5,393 nucleotides of DNA from Bacteroidaceae bacterium (GTDB lineage Bacteria > Bacteroidota > Bacteroidia > Bacteroidales > Bacteroidaceae). The notes below the pieces were generated by a model. That model ran no database searches and was not told the origin of the DNA. It saw only the letters and a program-made list of their open reading frames with translations. Both the position numbers and the translations under genes were made by a program. Positions 1 to 5,393 of this stretch are shown in pieces (the stretch's first letter is position 1; each line of letters starts with the position of its first letter). The stretch is taken from NCBI GenBank assembly GCA_028709135.1, contig JAQVXN010000155.1, forward strand, positions 1-5,393, read 5' to 3'.

Positions 1-974
1 GGCTCCGTAAGTATTCTACGCAGTGCAACTTTATCCAAAGGATTCAAATATGTAAGCACCGGTAAACGTCCGATAATTTCGGGAATCAAACCAAACGACT
101 TCAAGTCCTGAGGAGCCAGATAACGAATCAGATTTTCCTTATCTATCTGCAAGGTATTCTGAACAGAATTATAACCTACGACATGTGTATTCATACGTTG
201 GGCAATTTTACGCTCAATGCCATCAAAAGCACCACCGCAAATAAACAGAATGTTACGCGTATCTACATGAATATATTCCTGGTCAGGATGTTTGCGACCA
301 CCTTGAGGTGGCACATTAACAATAGAACCTTCCAAAAGTTTTAAAAGACTTTGCTGAACACCTTCGCCACTTACATCACGTGTAATGCTGGGGTTATCCT
401 GTTTACGGGCAATTTTATCGATTTCGTCAATAAAAACAATGCCACACTGCGCCTTTTCCACATTATAGTCTGCCACTTGAAGTAAGCGGCTCAAAATACT
501 TTCTACATCTTCACCTACATAACCGGCCTCTGTGAAAACCGTAGCATCCACAATGGTAAATGGGACCTTAATCAATTTGGCAATAGTACGAGCCAAAAGA
601 GTTTTTCCCGTTCCCGTATTACCAACCATAATGATGTTACTCTTTTCTATCTCAACACCATCCTGCTCTTCCGTGTTCTGCTCCAAACGTTTGTAATGAT
701 TATACACAGCCACAGACAGCGTCACCTTGGCATCGTCCTGCCCAATAACGTACTGGTCCAAATAGTCTTTGATTTCCATTGGTTTTGGCAACGACTTGAA
801 ATCTGGAAGCTCGGCATCCTTTTTTTGTTTTTTATCGAAAGTTTCCTTAATGATTTCATAAGCTGATTCGGCACAATCATTACAAATGAATCCGTCAACT
901 CCCGTCAGCAACAATCTGACGTCATCTTCACTGCGACCACAAAAACTACAATGATGTTTACTACTTTTCGCCAT
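1..974 (-). CDS. clpX: ATP-dependent Clp protease ATP-binding subunit ClpX, C-terminus cut by window edge
   Basis: ClpX is a hexameric AAA+ unfoldase of the cytosol that unfolds substrates and threads them into ClpP. The ATG at 974-972 opens a frame that runs unbroken to the left edge, giving 324 codons of a protein usually a little over 400 residues long. Visible in order: an N-terminal Cys4 zinc-binding domain (C9, C12, C31, C34); Walker A GNTGTGKT (118-125); pore loop GYVG (151-154); Walker B FIDEID (181-186); RKH pore motif (227-229); a VGY tripeptide (266-268) where E. coli has the ClpP-docking IGF loop; and the arginine-finger region GLIPEIIGR (R303). The sensor-2 small domain lies beyond the edge. 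The start codon sits inside the end of clpP, 14 bp before its last base, so the two are probably translationally coupled. Identity is very secure. Only the end of the gene is unknown. Confidence 0.97.
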   Translation of the reverse strand, partial: MAKSSKHHCSFCGRSEDDVRLLLTGVDGFICNDCAESAYEIIKETFDKKQKKDAELPDFKSLPKPMEIKDYLDQYVIGQDDAKVTLSVAVYNHYKRLEQNTEEQDGVEIEKSNIIMVGNTGTGKTLLARTIAKLIKVPFTIVDATVFTEAGYVGEDVESILSRLLQVADYNVEKAQCGIVFIDEIDKIARKQDNPSITRDVSGEGVQQSLLKLLEGSIVNVPPQGGRKHPDQEYIHVDTRNILFICGGAFDGIERKIAQRMNTHVVGYNSVQNTLQIDKENLIRYLAPQDLKSFGLIPEIIGRLPVLTYLNPLDKVALRRILTE

Positions 975-1638
975 GGGGTTTTCGTTTCAATACTTTATCA
1001 ATCATACCGTAATCAAGAGCTTCCTGTGAACTCATCCAATAATCACGATCACTATCTGCCCATACTTTATCGTATTCATTATGAGAATGCTCTGCAATAA
1101 TGGTATAAAGCTCTTTCTTATACTTTTGTATTTCACGCGCCGTAATTTCGATGTCGCTGGCCTGACCTTGCGCCCCTCCCATCGGTTGGTGAATCATCAC
1201 ACGACTGTGCGTAAGTGCGCTGCGCTTACCTTCCTGACCTGCTACAAGCAAAACAGCAGCCATAGATGCAGCCATTCCTGTACAAATAGTTGCAACATCA
1301 CTATTAATGAATTGCATGGTATCATAGATACCTAAACCTGCTGTAACGCTGCCACCGGGAGAATTGATATAAATAGAAATATCTTTGTCCGGATCGGTGG
1401 AATCAAGATAAAGTAATTGCGCTTGCAGTGTATTTGCAGTATAGTCATCAATCTGTGTTCCCAAAAAGATAATGCGATCCATCATCAAACGGCTGAAAAC
1501 GTCCATTTGAGTCACGTTCAGTTGGCGCTCCTCCAAAATATACGGGTTAAGATACTGGTTTTGTGATTTGATGACATCGTCCAGAACCATGCTATTGAGC
1601 CCTAAATGCGCAGTTGCAAATTTTTTAAATTCATCCAT
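961..1638 (-). CDS. clpP: ATP-dependent Clp protease proteolytic subunit ClpP
   Basis: ClpP is a serine peptidase that forms a barrel of two heptameric rings and degrades proteins fed to it by ClpX. The 225-residue product has a complete catalytic triad: S125 in GMAASMA, H150 in VMIHQP and D199 in DRDYW, with the same 25- and 49-residue spacings as E. coli ClpP. The oxyanion-hole region INSPGG (91-96) and the handle-helix segment around ASDIEITAREI are also present. The N-terminus is about 14 residues longer than E. coli pre-ClpP. As I recall the family, this extension is typical of Bacteroidetes ClpP and probably includes a propeptide removed by self-cleavage. The ATG start is supported by an AAGGA site 7 bases upstream. 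The gene lies 116 bp after tig and overlaps clpX by 14 bp. Nothing in it looks damaged. Confidence 0.98.
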   Translation of the reverse strand: MDEFKKFATAHLGLNSMVLDDVIKSQNQYLNPYILEERQLNVTQMDVFSRLMMDRIIFLGTQIDDYTANTLQAQLLYLDSTDPDKDISIYINSPGGSVTAGLGIYDTMQFINSDVATICTGMAASMAAVLLVAGQEGKRSALTHSRVMIHQPMGGAQGQASDIEITAREIQKYKKELYTIIAEHSHNEYDKVWADSDRDYWMSSQEALDYGMIDKVLKRKPHGEK

Positions 1639-1645
1639 CGTTATT

Positions 1646-1650
1646 TCCTT
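1646..1650 (-). promoter_or_regulatory. Shine-Dalgarno-like site of clpP
   Basis: On the minus strand an AAGGA sits 7 bases before the clpP ATG. It is the only clear Shine-Dalgarno-like site I see among the starts in this window. The tig, murB and hydrolase starts are preceded by AT-rich or unremarkable sequence. Bacteroidetes generally rely little on such sites, so its importance here is uncertain, but it supports the chosen clpP start over the out-of-frame ATG 4 bases further on. Confidence 0.55.
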
Positions 1651-1659
1651 TCTTTAATG

Positions 1660-1724
1660 AAAACACCTGAATCTTGCACTTTTCCCTTGTTCTTGAGAGG
1701 GATTTACAAGATTCAGGATGCTTT
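1660..1724 (-). terminator. Long stem-loop between tig and clpP, possible weak terminator or attenuator
   Basis: The core is a perfect 11-bp inverted repeat, 1666-1676 (CCTGAATCTTG on the plus strand) against 1707-1717. Skipping one bulged base at 1718, pairing extends by six more pairs (1719-1724 with 1660-1665), one of them a G-U pair only in the minus-strand RNA, the strand actually transcribed. The 30-base apical part holds a smaller stem, 1683-1687 with 1698-1702. The 3' flank in the minus-strand RNA is UGUUUUC, so the U-run is short. The structure starts about 30 bases after the tig stop and ends about 20 bases before the clpP start. A partial rho-independent terminator fits best. An mRNA processing or stability element is the main alternative. 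The repeat is directly visible, but its function is inferred. Confidence 0.55.
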
Positions 1725-1754
1725 TACAATTATGTTGAAAATCCTTCTCGCAAA

Positions 1755-3125
1755 TTATGCTTCCGCCGGTTCAAACATTTTGTTGAAATCGGCAATAGAA
1801 ATTTTCTTGTGATTCAACTTAACAATTTTCTTCAAAGAATCTGCCAAGGCTGCATCGATAGAACGGTTCACAATGTTTTCACGTTGTTTCTCGTCTTTTA
1901 TCATCTCTTCTGCATAATGATTCAGCGTGTCATCAGGAATATTGTTAATTCCATATTGTGAGAATTGTATTTTCACCATCTCACAAGCAGTCTTTTTCAA
2001 AGCCTCTTCGTCAATTTTAATCTTCAGGTTTTCTGCCATCTGAGAACGAACAAGACTCCATTTGAGTTCCTCGATATAATCTTTCAGGATCTTATCAATG
2101 TTCTTTTTGTCCTCTTCCTTCTTCAGATTGTTTATCAAGTAGCGTTTCAGAATAGATTCCGGGAATTGCAGTTCACCAACTTTATCCATGGCAAACGTGC
2201 GGATATCCATGATAAATTTATAATCACTATCTCGTACATACGCTGTTTCCAAATCCGATTTGATTTGAGTGCGTAATTCTGTTTCGCTCTTAATTTTATC
2301 CTTAGCAAAGAACATATCAAAAAGTTCTTGATTAACTTCTGCCGGTTGGAAGCGTGTAACTTCTTCTACGTGAAATTTAAAATCACCGGAATGCTGAGCT
2401 ACTTCTTCTTTGTTGATTTTCAGTACCGAAGCAATCTCCGTATCTTTGCCTTCATAAGCCTGACTCAAATTGAAGATCACGTCAGATTCTTTCTTGGCGT
2501 CTTTAAAAAGAGCTTTGGAAGCATCTGCACTAAAATATTTAGGCATCAATGAAACCTTCTCAACTTTCAGTCCGCCATCTTTTTCAGTACCATCTTCAGC
2601 AAGTTCCGTCAAAGAACCGCGCAACATGTCGTCCTCTTGTTCATAAGCCTCCACATTAAGGGATTTTCCGGCCTGGCGGCAATAATTACTGATTTGATCG
2701 TCGATGGTCTTTTCGTCCACCTCGATATCGTAATAAGGAAGAGCATCGTTTTCGGTCATTTCTATATTGACTTTGGGAGCTACGCCCAAATCAAAAGTGA
2801 TTTCAAAATTTTCTCCATTTACGATGTCTAATTGTGACTGATCCTCACTCATTAAAGGATCGGCTACAAGCTGAAGTTTCTGTTCCTTAATATAATTGTT
2901 TACAGCTTGAGAGAGGGCATTGTTTACTTCTTCTGCCTTCACTTCGTTACCATACATTTTCTTTACCAGTCCAATAGGAACCATGCCGGGACGAAAACCG
3001 GGCATATTGGCTCTTTGCTTCAGCTTTTTGAGAGATTTCTCTACATTGGCTTCATAATCGGACTTCTCTAATTTGACGGTCAATTTACTCGAAACGTCGT
3101 CTGTCTTTTCTAATGAAACGTTCAT
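1755..3125 (-). CDS. tig: Trigger factor, ribosome-associated chaperone
   Basis: Trigger factor binds at the ribosomal exit tunnel and shields nascent chains in the cytosol. The product is 456 residues (E. coli 432). The N-terminal ribosome-binding domain (about 1-115) carries the signature GFRPGMVP at 43-50, the same positions as GFRKGKVP in E. coli, with Pro replacing Lys46. The middle region (about 150-260) lies where the FKBP-type peptidyl-prolyl isomerase domain should be. Its edges can be matched (LRGSL near 168 and FHVEEVTRF at 251-259), but the FKBP core motif of the GFEDGIKG type is absent, so isomerase activity is doubtful. Residues 261-456 are a charged, largely helical substrate-cradling domain. 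The ATG start gives the expected N-terminus MNVSLEKT. A Bacteroides-type promoter lies 44 bp upstream, and clpP and clpX follow, the standard proteostasis grouping. Family assignment is secure. Loss of isomerase activity is inferred. Confidence 0.96.
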   Translation of the reverse strand: MNVSLEKTDDVSSKLTVKLEKSDYEANVEKSLKKLKQRANMPGFRPGMVPIGLVKKMYGNEVKAEEVNNALSQAVNNYIKEQKLQLVADPLMSEDQSQLDIVNGENFEITFDLGVAPKVNIEMTENDALPYYDIEVDEKTIDDQISNYCRQAGKSLNVEAYEQEDDMLRGSLTELAEDGTEKDGGLKVEKVSLMPKYFSADASKALFKDAKKESDVIFNLSQAYEGKDTEIASVLKINKEEVAQHSGDFKFHVEEVTRFQPAEVNQELFDMFFAKDKIKSETELRTQIKSDLETAYVRDSDYKFIMDIRTFAMDKVGELQFPESILKRYLINNLKKEEDKKNIDKILKDYIEELKWSLVRSQMAENLKIKIDEEALKKTACEMVKIQFSQYGINNIPDDTLNHYAEEMIKDEKQRENIVNRSIDAALADSLKKIVKLNHKKISIADFNKMFEPAEA

Positions 3126-3168
3126 TGAATATGGTGTATAAATTTATTTTATATTTTACTTGCGAGGG

Positions 3169-3200
3169 CAAAATTACGATTTTCTTTCCAATTAATCAAC
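3169..3200 (-). promoter_or_regulatory. Probable Bacteroides-type promoter for tig (and clpP-clpX)
   Basis: On the minus strand TAATTTTG (3169-3176) matches the Bacteroides -7 consensus TAnnTTTG exactly. GTTG (3197-3200) stands 20 bases upstream as a three-of-four match to the -33 TTTG element, within the known 19-21 base spacing. Transcription would start near 3162, leaving an AT-rich leader of roughly 35-40 bases before the tig ATG. The -33 element overlaps the stop codon of the upstream hydrolase gene (3196-3198), so this promoter would uncouple the chaperone-protease genes from the murB group. No terminator separates the two groups, so read-through from upstream is also likely. Confidence 0.65.
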
Positions 3201-3993
3201 TTTGCACCGGGATAAAATCCGCATCACATTGTATATTAATCTCCTCACCATCATATCCGAACTTGATATGTGGTGGCAAATAGTTTTCTGAATCAGCGTG
3301 AAGACCGGCAGAATGTGCTAAATGAATTAGTCTGGCTTCCGGCACATCTAAATCGTTTATTAATTCTACAGCATCTTCTATCGTCTGATGTGTAGGGTGC
3401 GGCTTGTGACGCAAACCATTCACCACAAGACATTTCAAATCCTCTAAATATGGTCGTGATTCCGATGGTAATTTTTTCATGTCCGTAATGTAAGCAAACT
3501 GACCTATACGGAAGCCCAATATAGGCATTTGTCCATGCATCACGCGAAATGGGAATATTTTCACATTTCCTATTTCCAAGACTTTAAATGGTTCTATTTC
3601 ATGCAGAACTAACGAGGGAGCGCTCGGATATTTGTGTTCTCCGAAACAGTACGGGATGCGCTGCTCAATATGCTTGATGCAGGGACCTTCTCCATATATA
3701 TTTACAGCACCAAAAACGCAGAAAGGCCGCAAATCATCTAATCCGCCTACATGATCATAATGCTCATGCGTAAGCAGTACAGCGTCAAAGGGCAAAAAGG
3801 TTTCCTGTAACATTTGTTCTCTGAAATCAGGCCCGCAATCTATCAAAATACGCTTGCCGTCAACTTCAATGAGTGCAGAACTGCGATACCTGCGATCTCT
3901 ACAATCTGTGGAAGAACAAACGTTGCATGAGCAACCAATCAAGGGAACACCCGAACTGGTTCCTGTTCCCAATAATTTTATTTTTATATCCAA
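3196..3993 (-). CDS. MBL-fold metallohydrolase, PhnP-like (cyclic phosphodiesterase family)
   Basis: This 265-residue soluble protein resembles PhnP, the phosphoribosyl cyclic phosphate phosphodiesterase of phosphonate breakdown. It keeps the opening LLGTGTSSGVP and the metal motif HEHYDH (H76, H78, D80, H81). Other ligands are H153 (VMHGQMP), D171 (YITDM), H224 and H227. H202 in HPTHQT matches the PhnP catalytic histidine with identical spacing to H224. C21, C23 and C26, with H227, match the extra structural zinc site of PhnP. All expected catalytic positions are therefore present. The start is TTG (3993-3991): an in-frame stop lies five codons upstream, no ATG or GTG lies between, and the first in-frame ATG is codon 61, too late to keep the fold. 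It overlaps the last 10 bp of murB. No phosphonate genes are visible, so the true substrate is unknown. A general cyclic-phosphate or nucleotide diesterase role is possible. Confidence 0.9.
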   Translation of the reverse strand: MDIKIKLLGTGTSSGVPLIGCSCNVCSSTDCRDRRYRSSALIEVDGKRILIDCGPDFREQMLQETFLPFDAVLLTHEHYDHVGGLDDLRPFCVFGAVNIYGEGPCIKHIEQRIPYCFGEHKYPSAPSLVLHEIEPFKVLEIGNVKIFPFRVMHGQMPILGFRIGQFAYITDMKKLPSESRPYLEDLKCLVVNGLRHKPHPTHQTIEDAVELINDLDVPEARLIHLAHSAGLHADSENYLPPHIKFGYDGEEINIQCDADFIPVQS

Positions 3994-4994
3994 TTTACTT
4001 CTGGTTTAATGCTAATCCCAAACTTTTCGTACACGTCCTGACTGACTTTATGGCTCAATGTCACAATCTCATTACCCGTTGCACCTCCCAAATTTACAAT
4101 CACAAGAGCTTGCTTCTCATAAATACCGGCACGGCCTAAATGACGGCCTTTCCACCCGCATTTCTCTATTAACCATCCGGCAGGAATCTTAATGCCCGTA
4201 GCTACTTCATAATAAGGTATGTCGGGATACTTTTTCTGTAATTCCAAGAAGGTTTCCTTTTCTACAATCGGATTCATAAAAAACGAACCCGCATTTCCCA
4301 AAACATTTGGATCTGGTAATTTTTCTTTGCGAATGTCTATAATCTTTTGGCGTATCACACTTGCAGAAACAGCGTCAGCCCCCATTTCTTCTACTATGTT
4401 TCGCACAGCAGCATAATTCGTATTTGGTCTGAATGTTTTATCCAGAGAGAACCAAACATGGGTAACGGCATACTTTCCCCTCCACGGTCCTTTGAAATTA
4501 CTATATCTGTAAGCATATCCACAATCTACATTGTGTTTAATTTCAAGTTCTCCGGTAAAAAGATTCACAACTTCAACACTTTCTATAAATTTCTTTACTT
4601 CAGCGCCGTATGCTCCAATATTCTGAACGGCAGAAGCCCCAACTTCTCCAGGAATCTGAGAAAGATTCTCTAAACCATAATAACCATGATCCACACAGAA
4701 TGCCACGAAATCATCCCAAGGCATGCCTGCCCCCACTTTCAGAATGGCACTATTTTCGTCTTCACGTTCAAGAATTGTTCCGGTCATATTGCAATGAAAG
4801 ACTATGCCGTCAAAATCCTGCGTAAACAATAAATTACTGCCTTGGCCAATATGCAGCATTTTGGAATCAGACTGATCACTCCGGACAAAATTCTGTAACT
4901 CTTCTACAGACCCATATTCTACGAACAAACGGGCTTTGGCCTCAATACCAAAAGTATTATGATTTAAAAGCGAACAACCATTCCATTTCTTCAT
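3984..4994 (-). CDS. murB: UDP-N-acetylenolpyruvoylglucosamine reductase MurB, type I
   Basis: MurB is the cytosolic FAD enzyme that uses NADPH to reduce UDP-GlcNAc-enolpyruvate to UDP-N-acetylmuramate, the second committed step of peptidoglycan synthesis. The 336-residue product has FAD-binding segments IGQGSNLLF (49-57) and QIPGEVGASAVQNIGAYG (113-130). R163 in YRYSNFK and Y194 in NTNYAAV match E. coli R159 and Y190. The proton-donor serine S237 lies in GNAGSFFMNP, and E332 in the final PEVNW matches E. coli E325. Presence of the Y190-type loop and a length near the E. coli 342 residues place it in type I. The ATG lies 6 bp after the stop of the upstream DUF4348-like gene, and the 3' end overlaps the hydrolase start, so it sits mid-operon. 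No strong Shine-Dalgarno site precedes it. The enzyme looks intact and its identity is secure. Confidence 0.97.
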   Translation of the reverse strand: MKKWNGCSLLNHNTFGIEAKARLFVEYGSVEELQNFVRSDQSDSKMLHIGQGSNLLFTQDFDGIVFHCNMTGTILEREDENSAILKVGAGMPWDDFVAFCVDHGYYGLENLSQIPGEVGASAVQNIGAYGAEVKKFIESVEVVNLFTGELEIKHNVDCGYAYRYSNFKGPWRGKYAVTHVWFSLDKTFRPNTNYAAVRNIVEEMGADAVSASVIRQKIIDIRKEKLPDPNVLGNAGSFFMNPIVEKETFLELQKKYPDIPYYEVATGIKIPAGWLIEKCGWKGRHLGRAGIYEKQALVIVNLGGATGNEIVTLSHKVSQDVYEKFGISIKPEVNWI

Positions 4995-5000
4995 AATAGA

Positions 5001-5393
5001 CTAATTTTCGAATCTACATAAAAGCCATTGTCCATGGACTTTCTTAAAATAAAGCAAGCTTAAAAAGCCATTAGAATTTCCTTCTATTGCCACAATGCGA
5101 CGATCACGAAATTTAAGCGATTGCCCGTAATCAATGTTTGTAAATTCATTTACAGGCAATTCCGGTCTAAAAGAGGGCCATTGCTCTGCGTCCAATACGC
5201 CATCCATCTTTTCAAACTCATCATCGGGTTCTACAACCCTAATTGAGAGGGGGGTCTTCACGTGATTCATCTGAAAAACCGTATCTGACGCGAATTTCTG
5301 ATAAAACTCTATAAAATGATAATCTTTATAGTCTCTTAATGCAAAATCTTCTATTTGCACCAACATCCAGCGATCTGCCACCTTTTTAAAGTC
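5001..5393 (-). CDS. DUF4348-like protein, C-terminal part only (5' end beyond window)
   Basis: The frame is open from the right edge to the TAG at 5003-5001, giving 130 residues with no N-terminus. An internal GTG at 5381 could be mistaken for a start, but the codons before it (D, F, K, K) continue the same protein. The sequence resembles the DUF4348 family of Bacteroidetes, whose members I recall as about 280 residues, often with a lipoprotein signal and NTF2-like folds. Key cues are an FYQKFASDTVFQ helix-like segment, a DEFEKMDG acidic turn, an EQWPSFRP segment and a closing FKKVHGQWLL strand. The closing motif resembles the first residues visible at the edge, suggesting two tandem repeats of which only the second is complete here. 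Function is unknown. It is 6 bp upstream of murB and probably shares its mRNA, which hints at the cell envelope but proves nothing. The family call is from memory. Confidence 0.72.
   Translation of the reverse strand, partial: DFKKVADRWMLVQIEDFALRDYKDYHFIEFYQKFASDTVFQMNHVKTPLSIRVVEPDDEFEKMDGVLDAEQWPSFRPELPVNEFTNIDYGQSLKFRDRRIVAIEGNSNGFLSLLYFKKVHGQWLLCRFEN

Noticed and set aside
1725..1732. TAATTGTA on the minus strand as a possible clpP -7 box
   Set aside because: It misses two of the four TTTG positions and would place the start upstream of the stem-loop. Not enough to call a promoter.
1750..1758. ATAATTTG-like sequence at the end of tig as a clpP promoter
   Set aside because: The TTTG is present, but the TA pair is out of place for TAnnTTTG, and it lies within the tig stop region with no matching -33 box.
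1730..1758. Short direct repeat CATAATT near the tig stop codon
   Set aside because: Two 7-base copies in AT-rich DNA are expected by chance and no iteron-like array follows.
1081..4825. Plus-strand open frames of about 64-108 codons, including two crossing the tig-clpP gap
   Set aside because: All lie opposite well-supported genes, have Cys/Phe/Ile-rich composition typical of antisense frames, match no family I recognise, and have no promoter or ribosome site.
5379..5381. GTG at 5381 as the true start of the rightmost gene
   Set aside because: The frame remains open to the window edge and the preceding residues belong to a motif repeated at the C-terminus, so the gene is truncated rather than starting here.
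1..5393. Possible hidden accessory system (CRISPR, defence genes, insertion sequence, tRNA or attachment site)
   Set aside because: No spaced repeats, transposase, integrase or tRNA-like fold was seen on either strand. The window is a compact run of conserved housekeeping genes.

Overview
This window looks like an ordinary chromosomal segment from a member of the order Bacteroidales (Bacteroides, Parabacteroides, Barnesiella and relatives). I infer this from the gene order tig-clpP-clpX, the Bacteroidetes-style ClpP N-terminus, a DUF4348-type protein, a divergent trigger factor, a promoter of the Bacteroides TTTG/TAnnTTTG type, and the near absence of Shine-Dalgarno sites. The genus cannot be fixed by eye. 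No mobile element, CRISPR array, tRNA, rRNA or other accessory signal was seen.

All six genes are on the minus strand, so transcription runs from high to low coordinates. From the right edge: a 5'-truncated DUF4348-like protein (5001-5393); murB (3984-4994), 6 bp downstream; and a PhnP-like metallo-beta-lactamase-fold hydrolase (3196-3993), whose TTG start lies inside the end of murB. These three are so tightly packed that they are very probably one transcript. Next, a good Bacteroides-type promoter (3169-3200) overlaps the hydrolase stop codon and opens the proteostasis block: trigger factor (tig, 1755-3125), clpP (961-1638) and clpX (1-974, cut by the left edge). clpX starts 14 bp before clpP ends.

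The two blocks do different jobs. The first makes a cytosolic peptidoglycan-precursor enzyme (MurB) beside a phosphodiesterase-like hydrolase of unknown substrate and a probable cell-envelope protein of unknown function. The second receives nascent chains at the ribosome (trigger factor) and degrades proteins in the cytosol (ClpX unfolds, ClpP cleaves). The longest non-coding stretch is the 116 bp between tig and clpP. Most of it is a long imperfect stem-loop with a weak U-run, which could partly terminate transcription or process the mRNA, setting ClpPX output relative to trigger factor.

I found no convincing new system. The points most worth checking are that stem-loop, the divergent peptidyl-prolyl isomerase domain of trigger factor, the orphan PhnP-like enzyme with its TTG start, and the internal repeat in the DUF4348-like protein.
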